Positions 15,501-30,500 are shown, numbered from the stretch's first letter. The stretch: 64,000 nt of DNA from Morella rubra (GCA_003952965.2 CM025850.1:8718141-8782140); one strand, 5' to 3'. The notes: a model not told the origin generated them from the letters alone. A program made the numbers and translations.

Positions 15501-18500
15501 CTTTTGAAAGATAAATGTGCTTCCATCCCGCCAACCTTCTTTCAAATCTTTCAACAATACCGTCCCAAATGCTCACACATTTTAACTTAGCACCAAGAGG
15601 AAGCCCAAGGTATGTCATCGGGATGGATGACACTCTACAACCCAAATATCCGCTAACCCCTAAACATCACCCACTCTGCCAATAGGAATAACCTAAGACT
15701 TGCCAAGATTAATTCTAAGACCAGACACCGCCTCGAAGCACAAAAGCAAACATCTTAGGTTCCTCACTTGATCCTCCGTGTCCTCACAAAAAATCAACGT
15801 ATCATTAGCAAAGAGTAAATGCGAAATACACACCCCATCACTACCACCTCTCCCTACCTCCAAACCCTTAATAGCGCCTCTTCCAACCGCCTTATTCATC
15901 ATCTTGCTAAAGGCTTTCATGACAATCACAAACAATAGGGGTGAAATTGACGCAAACCTCGAAAACTTTCAAAGAAACCATGAGGAGAGCCATTTATCAT
16001 CGCAGAAAACTTAACCTTAGAGATATAAAACTCAATCCAACAACACCACTTCTCCCAAAACCTGCATCTCCTCAAGAGATACAACAAGAATTTCCAATTC
16101 ACATGGTCGTAAGCCTTGTGAATATCAAGTTTTCACATAACTCCAAGAACATTCGATCTCAATCTCGAATCAATACACTCATTAGTGATCATAACAGAGA
16201 CCAAAATCTGTCCTCCCCTCACAAAAGCATTCTGAGAAGGCGATATGATTTTCTCCAGAACCAACTTCAACCTATTTGCCAACACCTAGGCAAGAATCTG
16301 GTACACCCCTCCAACCAAACTTATAGGACGAAAGTCTTTCAATTCCACAGCACCTACTTTTTTAGGAATAAGAACAATAAATGTAGCATTCACACATTTA
16401 ACAAATTTACCCCTCTAGGCAAATTCATTAAACATGGCCATAACATCTCCCTTAACCACCTCCCAACAAAACTGGAAAAAAGCTAAAAAGAATCCATCCG
16501 GGCTCGGAGCCTTGTCACCATTAAGGTAACGAACCACCCCAGTAATCTCATCCTCCTCAAAGGATCTCTCAATCCAACACGCCTCCTCCTCTGAAATGGA
16601 ATTAAATTCCAAACCATCCAATGCCGACCTCCAGGAAAATGGCTCCTCATACAAAGAGCAATAGAAATCAACAATACTATCTGAAATAAGCGACAGATCC
16701 TCCATTGTTTCCCCTTCTACTTCCAAACTAGAAATCGAGTTAACCCTTCAATTTGAGTTGGCCATACATACAGTGGAAAAAATTAGTACATCTATCCCCA
16801 TTTTTAAGCCACAAAGACCTAGATTTCTGTCTCCAACTAATCTCCTCCAACTCAATCAAATGATCCAAATCTCCCAAGACCTCCTACTTTCCCCCTCTCA
16901 TCAAGGATCTCCCCCTTATCCAAGGAATCAAGAGACGCCAACTCGCTTACTAAGGTAGACTATCACAAAACTAATATCCCCAAAACTTTCTTGGTTCCAC
17001 ACTTTCAGCTTATTCTTCAAAGCCTTCAACTTAGAGTTAAGCACAAAGCTCGAAGAATCCCGAAATTTAAAAGACTCCCACCACTCCTTAATCCTATCCA
17101 AAAAACCGTTCTCCTTCAGCCACATATTCTCAAAACGGAAGGGCCTCTTCCCTCCTCTAACCCTACCATCCACCAAGAGAATGAGAAAATGGTCCGAATA
17201 CAACCGAGACAACCTTCTCTGAGAAACCTCCGGGAACAGTGACTCCCAACAAGGGCAAAATAAAAAACGATCAATCCTCGACCATGACTGTGTGGCTCTA
17301 TTATTGGACCAAGTGAAGGCATGCCCGGATAATGGGATACCCACCCCTCCACCCCCAAAACGCTCACTAGGAATGAGAGTGACATTAAAATCTCCCCCAA
17401 TGCACACGGAAAATCCAACAGAGCTCTCATCCCAACCAACTCATCCCACAGCAAACTCCTACTGCTATCAGCATTAGGGCCATAAACTCCTAAAAACATC
17501 CATTCCACCCCATCAACTATATTTCTAAAGATAGCCGATACAGAGAAGGAACCGATACAAGAATCCACCAACTCTAACACTTAAGAATCCCACAACAACA
17601 AGATACCCCCCGAGGCACCATCCGCCTCCAAACTACACCATCTCACAAAAGGACCACCCCACAACTTCTAATCACATTCTCAGTCATAACAACCACCTTG
17701 GTCTCCTGAAGACAAACCAAGTCTGGTTTCCATCCCCTCAACAAATTCCTACTCCCCTACACTTTGCTCTATCATTGAGCCCCCTAACATTCCAACTAAT
17801 AATTTTTGGCATCATCTAATCACCATCAATGCCCTCCCCTCACTCTTGCCCTTCCTCGAAGAATCGGACTTCCTATCATAATTAATAGAAGAAACCAAAC
17901 CCTTCATCTCTCTTCTCTCTTACTAATTTACCACTCTTCCTTCTGGGAGTCTTAAGGCTACTCTGCTCCTTATCTCGTTCCAATGCAGCAAAAAGACTCA
18001 TCAAATCGTCCTCATAACCAACACAAGACACACCCACCATGAGTCTGAAAGACGACACCATATCTAACACCCACCCCAAAGCCCCATCACTTCTATGGCA
18101 CTCAAACCCCCCTCCAACAAGGCTACAGACCGCCAGTGGAGCCCTAAATAGATCTGGTTCTACAACCTCCACTAGAGACATCTCCCCTCCTACCTTTCCC
18201 GCTTCATCTAGCACTCCCACTTCATTCCCACCAACAAAACTATCAATTGGATCCATCCCAACTACCTCCTCCATCACCAAACATTGACCGAGAGACTAAT
18301 AGCCCAGCCTATCCCCTTCACCAGTGATGCCAGACACATCACCCGACACCCCTCGGCCATCCCCATCCACCCCCACACCATAAACCCTGCCCTGCCCTGC
18401 CTCACTTTAGGAACCCCAACCAACCTCCCATCCAAACCCACCCCCTTATGCTCATCAAAAAGCCTTAAGGAGGAGCCGACGACCTGATCTGAGCCATCAG

Positions 18501-21500
18501 CATCAAGATCCGGCGAAAAAAACACTCCTTGGGAGGAAACAACCACCTCAGGAGGCTTAGTACCGGAGCTCGGTGTCAGCTCTGGCACCGGAAAGGCCAC
18601 CGGGCTGGTACCCCTCGCCCCCGCAATTGACTTTGACTGTCCTCTCGCCGACAATAGATGGTCGGCACCATCTACCGTGCCTCCAAGCTGCACAACTCCA
18701 GATTCACTCATAATCAACGGGTCACGAAGGAGACCCGACCCCAACCCTTTCAGATCCAACCCACCGCCCACATCCTGAGCCCCCAAATGAAATAAAACAT
18801 TCAGCTGGCCCAAAGACTTCAGCCCATCCGAAGGGTCCAAGTCTGAAACTTCCTTCTGGGCCAAAACCAAATCCCTAGGACTGGAAAGAATAGGGCCCAG
18901 CCCATCCACCTTCACCAGCTCCTGCGTGGAGGATTTTTCCTTCCTCTCCCATGCTTGCTTAACGACAGGACAAAGAGAAACCTTACCCGACCCATCATGG
19001 TTCCCCAAAAGATTTAAAAGGACGTCAATTTCTTCTCTAATCCCCTGCAATTTGTTTCTCCAGAAAGCCACGTCAATCACCCTGCCATCAGCCGACTTAG
19101 CATTAAATGCTAGCTCCTTGGAAAATGAAGCGTTGCCCACCAAATTCACATGCACAGAGTAATGCATCGTTGCCTTTTTCTCCACACCACCCCCAGCCAC
19201 CTCAATGCCCTTCACCGCCAACACCCCACCCCCAGAGCTCTCCCCCGTTGACCCTCTCTCAGCAGCTTCAACGAAAGATACCTCCTTACGAACTCTAGAG
19301 CCATAAGAGCCTCCTCCTCCATTTTTAAGCTGACCAAGGTAAGCAACCACCTACTGAAACACAGAGGCAAGTTCCAACCACCCTGACCCCCCCTTACCTT
19401 TTGGTATCATCAACACCCCTTTTCTACACCCCCCCTCCAAACTCCGCTATGGCAACATATTGACTTGCAGCACCTTTGTGCCATAAAAGCCCAAGAGGCT
19501 TCGTTAAATTTAACCACAAACTCCTTGTTGACATCCACCAGCAGTCTACTTGCCATGTTAACCAACCAGACAGCTCTATACTTCCCAAGGAAGATAGAAC
19601 TCAAAGCCTTCCGACTCCACTCCGAAAGTTTCACAACACCATTTCCTAAAACTGTAACCTGGAATTCCTTTGCTTCAACACAGAATGTACGGGAAAAGAC
19701 ATCGGGACACCAGACTAAACTCATGGCAGCAACAACTGAAAAACCTAAACAAACGATCAATCTCCCAGCCCAGGCATCCCACAGTGGAGAGAGGGAGAGA
19801 AGAGAGAACGGAGAATACTAAACACAAAAAAGATAAGCAGTGCATTCTTCAGAAGGCAGTCAATGGAAAACTGACACTCTCCAAATCCCAAGACAGTAAA
19901 AGAGTAACAATATAATGTCCATTCTCTTCAACCTTTATCAAATTCAGTGGTTATAGTGTTTTGATAAAGGTTCAAGAGAACCTTTATCAAAACACTATAA
20001 CCACTGAATCTGATGGAAGTCTCTAGATCTTGCAATTCTTTGACACTCATGTAAGTGATGTACTTCTCAGTATGATCACTACTCAATTCAATAAAACTTC
20101 ATAAAATGAGTGATGAGAAAAGTTTCGATTAAAACATTCTTATTTGCTTGTAACGGTGTATACAATTTGTTTTCTTGGAATTCCAATTCTTCTTTGAAAA
20201 CCAACAGAGGGAGGAGAGAACAAAAAAGAAAACTGTTTATACATATAAGACAATAGCATTGACAAGGATAAATATTAGTCTTCAATACAATAGTAAAACA
20301 AATGAAACAATTCAGGAGTATCCAGGGGATGTATAAACTCTACTGAACAGCAACAGGGTTATGCAAATCCCTAGATTAGTCTTCTCAGAAATCTCTTAGT
20401 AGAAAGTTGTCCCACTAACTCAAAGAGAGTAAGCTAGAGAAAATTGAAGTGCATTTCAAAATTTTAATTATTTGTGTCTGGATCAAATTAACCAGGGTAT
20501 TAACAGACCATATGAACTATTCATGAGAAAACTAGATACTGATACATCTTCGATAGTCAGAGAAATTATTTTTATCTGACAAAATAGAACCTGCAATATA
20601 CTTGCGCACTAAACAGCATAGGCCGTCCATTCCATCTAACAAGAACCCAATAGTTGGATCATTTGGATCCTGAAACCAAAGTCACAGAACTTAAAGTAAG
20701 AACTGCTTTCAGCTGGTTCACAACAAAGAATTAACAAAATAACCAATACAAGGAAGAAAAACTTGACTTACTATGTCCACTGGTACCATTCGTGCAGCCT
20801 TAGATTTTGATGATGCAACTCCGACATGTTGGAAATACCAGATGACCTCAGATTGAGCCAAGGCCAAGGCAGAAAATACCATCTGTGAAAAATACCATAT
20901 CATTGAAGAAAACATCAATTGGCACAACAAGGAGTCTGTTTCACAAAACTGAAAGAAATAGAGGTGGGATACATCGATGTTTTTAGTCACTGGATAATAG
21001 GATTGTGTTGCTGTGCACATTTGAAAATGAATTGGTTGTCATGTCCTCAACAACTTCTGTCCTGATACTAATGCAAGCATGTTCAAACAATAGTGATACC
21101 ACACATACTATCGAGGGCACGTGCATTTTGGTGCTACACAATGGAGCCAACCCAACCAAATCTTAGTCCCAGCCAAAATGGACTGGCTGAGATAAAGTAC
21201 TGTTCAGTATGTATAGAAGGATATGAGGACTGTAGAACATTAACTGGTGTGTTGTACTATTCAAAATACCTCATTTGAAGAAATCGGTGATGACAGTTTA
21301 CCTGAATGTTTGGAGCTAATAAACTAGGTTGATCGGTAAAGAAAAGCACCATTCTTCCGATCTCTTGCTTCAATAATATTCTTCTCTCATGGTGTATGGC
21401 ATCACAAGATACTAATGCTTGCTCATGCACTTCACTGCAATGATCAAGCAACATTACCATATCATATTAAATGCTGGGGAGCCATAAAAATCAGACGGGT

Positions 21501-24500
21501 TTGATTAAAAGATGAGATATTCGGATGGATTCTCAAAACAAAAGTAAGACAATTTTTAACATATGACATGAGTGGAGAAGATTGAATGTGCAGAAAAAGA
21601 AAACCATGGTTGAAAGTGAGACTTATTTCTCATAATTAGAATTTTATTGCACTGTTAGAACGAATGTTTCCCTATGAATCACGATTGTGAGATAAAAGAG
21701 ACCATTTCTGAATGTCAGTACAGCTATGAAACATACATGGACACTGGTCCTAAATTTCACCTTCTCTTTAATTTTCTAAAAAAAATCTCTTCCTAACGCT
21801 TGAGGTTCCCGATGCTACCGTGAAAGCGGGCTTTTGCTGCCCGTGACTAAATTTTGGCAACTGAGTTCATTGCACGGCCCACATGAGTTACACTATAGAG
21901 ATGTCCTAGAAGGTCTTGCACATCATATTAAGAGTCCGAGCTCGGCGCTGAAAGTGGCTAAAATCTACTTCTTAATTTGTCCATCGCCTTTTTTATGCAG
22001 GCTCTAGAGTTTCTTACCAGCTTCAAGAGTCCCATATTTACTCTCCTGGTTCCCAAGGTATTCCATAATGTGTTTATTAGGCAAGTTCTGCAATAGGCAA
22101 TGTTGAATTCTTTCTTTCTTTTCTTCTCTGATCAATATTGAATTCTATCCCAGTTATGTTAAGTAATCTAGTTTCCTATGGATTTTATATGTAAAGGAAG
22201 ATGTCTATGTTCTTTATTATCAGAATTCCATCAGATTTTGGACTTAATACTTTGGTGTATTGAGGAACGGTTGTTGCCATCGTACTGCAGTTGCACACCT
22301 TTTAGCAATTCTAATGAAGTATTCAAATAATCAGAATGCGTGTACTGGAGGCATGGTCGCCTATTTCCCATTTTTCTCTTTTCTTCATCTCATCTTGTTC
22401 TTTCTCTTCAATTCCAACTATTTGCTCTCTAGCTTTCTGCTATTGAACAACATGATATCACACAATTCACCGGGAAGACCACCTTTCTGACACAAGAAAG
22501 CAAGTCCATTGTCTTGAGCACATTTTGGTATTAATTAAAAGAATCACAAAGACTCCCACACCACTTTATGTTACTCTCACATTATAACAAAACTAGTATT
22601 GCTACCCATCCAAAGTTACGATTTCCACTGAGATCACAATACATTTAGGGATCAAATGGCAAAACCTCTGACCTTAGCTAGTAGATCTCTGATTAATATT
22701 GTTAGACAGAAAACCGGGAGACCAGGATAGCACCTCCCATTCCCAGGAACCATAAGCATCCGCCAGCGAGAATAGATACCAATAACAGGTCCCAAATACC
22801 AATAATATCCAAACAACAAGAAGCACAAGCACTTATGATATCCAATTTTGGAAGTTTTCACATCAGCAACTCTGTCTCCTAGTATCGGAAAGAAAACTAG
22901 TTTTGAACCCCCTTATAAGCCAATAATCATCATCCACAAAGAGCTTGTCATTGAACTCCAGAGATGAGAACAATGTTGCTAAGACCAAAGATGAAGCTGT
23001 CCATGCCCCTTCAAAAAATTACATGAAATCCATTTCAACCAAATTCGAAGCCATTTCCTAAGTTCCATCACTATGCTTTCTCCATCTACGACTTAACCCT
23101 GAACTAACTTTAGCAATGAGAACACTAATGGATTCCCTTCATGTCTATTCACAATGTTTAGAATTTACTTCCACACTGAGCCTGAAAATTAAAAAACAAT
23201 AACAGAACATAACTATTTTCATCTGAAAAACTTTGCATAGGAGATTGTTTTGCATCACTCGACATGTTTAAAAGATCATGCACCTGCATATTGTCACACT
23301 CCACTTCGAGATGAGCAAACACAGGTGCTATGAAGGTATTGTGCCCAACTGAACATTAACAATGACTTTACTAGAAGAATGTAGAAGCTGATACAGTGGA
23401 GATTTATACATATATGTCAATTTCGGCAATATGCCAAGCACCAGGACGATACAAGTTAAAAACAGTATCATATCCAAAGGAATTGCAACAGAATCATTTT
23501 AGTTCATCTACAACAAGTTTTGCCTGTGTACAGTTACTATTTTGATAAGAATGGTCAAATTAATTTGAACACTGCAAGTTGTCATTTTAACTTCAGCATT
23601 TTGCATTAAGATTTGGGGATAAAAAAAATGTTAACAGATAACTTCTGGTTATACCTGATCATCTTCTCAACCTGCTTTGCAACACTATACTCCAGATCCG
23701 CTTCTTTCTGCTTTGTACGTCCTGATTTTGCCATCTTCTTCGATTCCGATATTCGTGGCAGAACATATAAATGATAGTCCTCATGCAAAAGTACACTACA
23801 TTGTATTGTTTTTGAATGACAGTCAACTACTGCAAATCACTCACACATGCCAACTGACAAAAGACTCCACACAAAAGATGGAAGAACTCACCTCATCCCT
23901 GAATAATGGAAGTTCAGCACAACCTGTAAGGCACACCAGATTTAAAAGAGGAAAAGGATGGGTGAGGAAAATTGTCGACAAAACGAGCAGTAACATGTGG
24001 AGAAACCTTTCCCAAGTTTAGGTAGGGAACCTCACAAGTAATGACAGTGACCACTTACTATGATTAGGCCGATTTCTGGCATACACATCTAGTTTTGTGA
24101 AGGCATTTCATCCCTTTGCATAGACTCAAGCTGTCTCTCTACTGGAGCTGCCTCTCAAATCGAGAATGTCAGCTACCACTTGAGAATCGCCTTTTTGTTA
24201 TGGCCTCTAAGTTCCTTTTTCCCAAGAGTGTCAGTGGTTATAGTGTTTTATATGTTCTTACTCTCTCTGAGCAATTCCATCAAGGACCCGATGTAACCAA
24301 GTTGTTACCATCAATAGTTACTGAGTTTTCTCCACTTTCAATGATCTAATAAGTAAAAACTATCCCGTGTTCTGGAGGCATCTAGCCTATCTTCCTGATA
24401 TTTTATGTCCAGATGTCATCTTATTATTTGAACACCATCCAACTATTTTTCTCTAGGTGTCATTGAAGATTGGAACAAGGAACAAAACTGAAAGAAATAG

Positions 24501-27500
24501 AGGTGGGATACATCGATAGTCACACACAGTCATGTCCTCAACAACCTGATACTAATGCAAGCATGCATAGTGACTATCGAGGGCAAGTGGAGTAGTCAAA
24601 ATGGAAGATAAAGTATCATCACATTAACCTATTCAAAATACAGAAATCTGGTTTACCCTAATAAACTAGGTTGATCGGTTTCTTCCGATCTCTTGCTCTC
24701 ATGGTGTATTCACAAGATACTAATGCTTGTGCACTTCACTGCAATGATTTATATCATGCTCATAATCTTCGGATGGATTCTTAAGACAATTTTTAACATT
24801 GACATGAGTATTGAATGTAGAAAACCACTTATTTCTCATTGCACTGTTAGAACGAATGTTTCCCTATGAATCACGATTGTGAGATAAAAGAGACCATTTC
24901 TGAATGTCAGTACAGCTATGAAACATACATGGACACTGGTCCTAAATTTCACCTTCTCTTTAATTTTCTAAAAAAAATCTCTTCCTAACGCTTGAGGTTC
25001 CCGATGCTACCGTGAAAGCGGGCTTTTGCTGCCCGTGACTAAATTTTGGCAACTGAGTTCATTGCACGGCCCACATGAGTTACACTATAGAGATGTCCTA
25101 GAAGGTCTTGCACATCATATTAAGAGTCCGAGCTCGGCGCTGAAAGTGGCTAAAATCTACTTCTTAATTTGTCCATCGCCTTTTTTATGCAGGCTCTAGA
25201 GTTTCTTACCAGCTTCAAGAGTCCCATATTTACTCTCCTGGTTCCCAAGGTATTCCATAATGTGTTTATTAGGCAAGTTCTGCAATAGGCAATGTTGAAT
25301 TCTTTCTTTCTTTTCTTCTCTGATCAATATTGAATTCTATCCCAGTTATGTTAAGTAATCTAGTTTCCTATGGATTTTATATGTAAAGGAAGATGTCTAT
25401 GTTCTTTATTATCAGAATTCCATCAGATTTTGGACTTAATACTTTGGTGTATTGAGGAACGGTTGTTGCCATCGTACTGCAGTTGCACACCTTTTAGCAA
25501 TTCTAATGAAGTATTCAAATAATCAGAATGCGTGTACTGGAGGCATGGTCGCCTATTTCCCATTTTTCTCTTTTCTTCATCTCATCTTGTTCTTTCTCTT
25601 CAATTCCAACTATTTGCTCTCTAGCTTTCTGCTATTGAACAACATGGATATCACACAATTACAGAAAGCCCACCGAATCAAATTTTAGCAACCCTATCAA
25701 TCCCTCATCACTAACCTATTCTACAGAATTTGGACCACCTTTCTGACACAAGAAAGCAAGTCAATGATTTTAACATTGTCTTGAGCACATTTTGGTATTA
25801 ATTAAAAGAATCACAAAGACTCCCACACCACTTTATGTTACTCTCACATTATAACAAAACTAGTATTGCTACCCATCCAAACTTTGTTACGATTTCCACT
25901 GAGATCACAATACATTTAGGGATCAAATGGCAAAACCTCTGACCTTAGCTAGTAGATCTCTGATTAATATTGTTAGACAGAAAACCGGGAGACCAGGATA
26001 GCACCTCCCATTCCCAGGAACCATAAGCATCCGCCAGCGAGAATAGATACCAATAACAGGTCCCAAATACCAATAATATCCAAACAACAAGAAGCACAAG
26101 CACTTATGATATCCAATTTTGGAAGTTTTCACATCAGCAACTCTGTCTCCTAGTATCGGAAAGAAAACTAGTTTTGAACCCCCTTATAAGCCAATAATCA
26201 TCATCCACAAAGAGCTTGTCATTGAACTCCAGAGATGAGAACAATGTTGCTAAGACCAAAGATGAAGCTGTCCATGCCCCTTCAAAAAATTACATGAAAT
26301 CCATTTCAACCAAATTCGAAGCCATTTCCTAAGTTCCATCACTATGCTTTCTCCATCTACGACTTAACCCTGAACTAACTTTAGCAATGAGAACACTAAT
26401 GGATTCCCTTCATGTCTATTCACAATGTTTAGAATTTACTTCCACACTGAGCCTGAAAATTAAAAAACAATAACAGAACATAACTATTTTCATCTGAAAA
26501 ACTTTGCATAGGTTCTACCAAAATCAAGATTCACAAATGACATAGAAAGAACAGAAGTTTTGCATCACTCGACATGTTTAAAACCTGATCATGCACCTGC
26601 ATATTGGTCATGGTTGAAATTTAATTTTATAGCTGGGGTTTCCACAGATCCACTTCCAAAAAGCGATTGCTTTATTATTATTATTTCCCAATGAGCAAAC
26701 ACAGGTGCACTAAACTAGTGGTACTTGCAGCTAGGACAACCCTCCAAATTGTGCCCAACTGAACATTAACAATGACTTTACTAGAAGAATGTAGAAGCTG
26801 ATACAGTGGAGATTTATACATATATGTCAATTTCGGCAATATGCCAAGCACCAGGACGATACAAGTTAAAAACAGTATCATATCCAAAGGAATTGCAACA
26901 GAATCATTTTAGTTCATCTACAACAAGTTTTGCCTGTGTACAGTTACTATTTTGATAAGAATGGTCAAATTAATTTGAACACTGCAAGTTGTCATTTTAA
27001 CTTCAGCATTTTGCATTAAGATTTGGGGATAAAAAAAATGTTAACAGATAACTTCTGGTTATACCTGATCATCTTCTCAACCTGCTTTGCAACACTATAC
27101 TCCAGATCCGCTTCTTTCTGCTTTGTACGTCCTGATTTTGCCATCTTCTTCGATTCCGATATTCGTGGCAGAACATATAAATGATAGTCCTCATGCAAAA
27201 GTACGTACTACATTGTATTGTTTTTGAATGACAGTCAACTACTGCAAATCACTCACACTAAAATAATAGATAAATGCCAACTGACAAAAGACTCCACACA
27301 AAAGATGGAAGAACTCACCTCATCCCTGAATAATGGAAGAACTAAATTTTCCTTCAGCACAACCTGTAAGGCACACCAGATTTAAAAGAGGAAAAGGATG
27401 GGTGAGGAAAATTGTCGACAAAACGAGCAATATTTTTTGAAGTAACATGTGGAGAAACCTTTCCCAAGTTTAGGTCAACAACAGGGAACCTCACAAGTAA

Positions 27501-30500
27501 TGACAATAAAATGGAAGGAGTGACCACTTACTATGATTAGGACACTTTCCGCCTAGATAGAAAAATTAGAATAATTTCTGGCATACACATGCAGAACACA
27601 CTAGTTTGCCTGTGAAGGCATTGCCATCATCCCTAGATTGTCATTCCACATGCACAAACACACACACAAGAGACTCAAGCTGTCTCTCAAAGGGTTGCAC
27701 ACAAGCAGACACACGAGAGACTGGAGCTGCCTCTCAAAGGGTTGCTTCGAGAATGTCAGCTACCACTTGAGAATCTTGTGCCTTCACTACTCTTGTTAAG
27801 TTGAGCTTTGGTTGCATCACATTAGACTGGTGGTTCAAATTCACTGGAGGCAGTAGACTTTGGAAGAGAGTACCATGAGTTGTATTTCTACTTTCTTGGT
27901 TTTCCATTTGTCTAATACAATAATGCATTTGAAATACAAAATTAAATCAAAATGTAGACACATAATATATTCATGGTCAACTGCCAGTTCCTTAACTGAG
28001 ACTTCTCTTGCATGAGCACTGTTATAAACAATTGTTTACAAATACTGCCAAGAATCTTACTTAACTGCATGGCTGGCACTATTTGTATAGTGTACATCAA
28101 TCTCTATAATGCATGCTTATCATACATCCAGATACTTCTTCGTCTGGACATGAGCAAAATATAAATGTAAACTTTATTTCATCACAGTAGCAGAAAGCAA
28201 CCAGCCAATCTCCAGGATTTACCATAGCAATATCAATGCTAGTGACACGAAGAAGCTCATCAGGACAAACAAGATACCCAAACAATACCCACTCACGATA
28301 AGAAGTGACGTTTGCTAGATCCTGCGCTCTCTGCATGGGGAATGGCATGAGAAATGCAGCATAGTCAATAGGGAAGACCACTAACAACAGATTTGGAAAT
28401 TGCAATACTAAATATAGGAGCACGGTTTAGCAAGTAAAAAATTTGACCAATGTCAAAATCATCCGAGGTCACAGCATTATTACATACCATTGGGTGAGCT
28501 GAATTCGTAAGTATATCTGGATAGCGAGGATGGTATGGACTTAAAAAACCCTCATTTCGAAGCTTTCTCGTATCTGTCGACAGTAAAATAACTGGACCCA
28601 CAGCCTCTAATACCTGAAAAAGGAAACTGAAACTCCCTATGTAGTTTATGAAATTAATGCCTCCCAAGGATTTTTCTGAAGGCAAAAGAAAATAATGTTT
28701 TTTCACTCTCGATTGCAGAAAGATTTGCAAGTAGTTGAAAAAAATCACAGAAACAGAAACTCGAGGACCTGATGACCTTGAGACCATTTGAACAACCATT
28801 CCACTTAAAGCTTGTCAATGGCTCATATGAATAGGCATCCTAATCTATCTAGCACCTATGTAAGAAAAACATCATGTTTCCGCAATTTTTTCCCCTACAA
28901 CAATACAGTCATTGCCAGTACTCAGTAGTGTTTCAGAGCATTTCATTTTGGAAGGCATCACAATCATTAATACCATGTCACCATGCTTGCTAGAAGTAGA
29001 TAGGATACATGCAAAAAGTCATCGATAAACCACAACTTCGGGAAAGGAAAGCGCGTTTCACATTTGGTTGAAAGCTCACACAGTAGGAACTTCATATAGG
29101 GAAATAAAAAGGGTAGAACGAGGATTTTTTGTGAGACCAAAGAATTCCATGTCCAAGTTGGCACATGATAACATAATAAAGACACTAGAAAAAAAAATGA
29201 ACCAAAAGGCTTCAAGCCAGTAGATCGAGAGAAAAAGCTGATCAAGCGCTACAAGATTCCAAGACAGAGTGGTTTATAGATAGGCAACCCAGGAAAATGG
29301 AAAATCCACCCTATTAGATAGCCGCTCATTGATAAAATCCACCATCACTTACACATAAAGGATCGTCCCTTTCTTATCATAAAACACCCCAATGGCACAG
29401 ACAAAAAGCCTACAGTCCTTAGCTGATCAATAAGAGCAATAAAGGCGTTTCCAAGGTCTCCTCACCGACAGATACATGTAGGGTATCTGAATCATAGATT
29501 ACAGGACCATAACAAGGTGGAGGAGCCCCCCCTAACTAATACGACTGGGAGCCCAGTCGAAAAACTGTACTTCACTCTGAAACACTGTTTCCACTGACCA
29601 CAGCAGTGTCCCAGAATTTCGACACAAAAAAATTTAGCAGCAACTCATTCAAATTTTACACATAAATTCTCATTTCTGGAGAGCCATTTTCCCACTAAAG
29701 CTATTATCAAAGATCTAGTTGTTATATAAAACCCCCAAACTTCCTCAACTTACATCCTTACCTGAACAAACAAAATGGTACTTGATTTCCAGTACTTTTC
29801 AGACAAAAGGTCCATGTTAATTTTTCTACAATGCCTTATCCTATTTGGTTTTCTGTTAAGATACAGGAATGAGGAAGAGGGGAAGAAATAGAAAGAATTT
29901 GGATGAGGAGTTTGAAATAAGCAATGGTTTTGCCCCCTTCAGATAAGTACAGGCTTTGTTTCTAACTTCCCTTATCTCCCATTATAGAGGCTCCGGTTTT
30001 GGCAATTAAGAGACCACAGATATACAGCCATTGCAGATACATCATTTTAGTTCGGATTTTTTCTCCTTCTGAATTTGATGACAGGCATTTTCTCAGCATC
30101 ACGATTGAGGAAAAAGAGTAAAAGAGAAGGATATTGGCACACCAGGTTGTAAACAGGGAGATCAATATACACAGATGATGACTGTAAAACTTATCACAAA
30201 CTCCCAACTGTTAGAGAGTAATTGTACTAAAAAGATACCAACTAGGGGTTGACCATAACAATGTCATAACCTGATCATCTTATCAAATGAAGAGAGAGAG
30301 ATAGACATCATTTTAAAGCAATTTTGATGTAGCAAAGGACAAGACTAACCTCGCCAATACGTGGGCTCACAAAGTTTAGGTCCTCCTGTAATCCTTTCAG
30401 CGGTGGATCATAAGAGTCTATAAATTGAACCAATCTGTAGTCCACGAGAAAGAAAGATATAATGTCTGATGCATTGGTGAAAGCAAGAACCATAGGAAAA

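Larger units (their letters stand above)
14161..19921 (-). mobile_element. full-length but decayed plant L1-type LINE inserted in NAP1 intron 13
   Basis: The element is 5.76 kb and lies in the same (minus) orientation as NAP1. It ends in a short A-tail, seen as eight T at 14161-14168 on the plus strand. It is bounded by an 18-bp target-site duplication (14143-14160 and 19922-19939). From its 5' end it carries a gag-like ORF1 region and an ORF2 with endonuclease, reverse transcriptase and a zinc-binding C-terminal domain. Both are broken by frameshifts. Its base composition (C-rich on the plus strand) differs sharply from the surrounding AT-rich introns. Confidence 0.93.

Noticed and set aside
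20900..27775. Biological duplication giving two NAP1 isoforms with alternative exons 9-11
   Set aside because: Each copy has frame-breaking gaps in the exons the other keeps, so no second isoform is possible as written.
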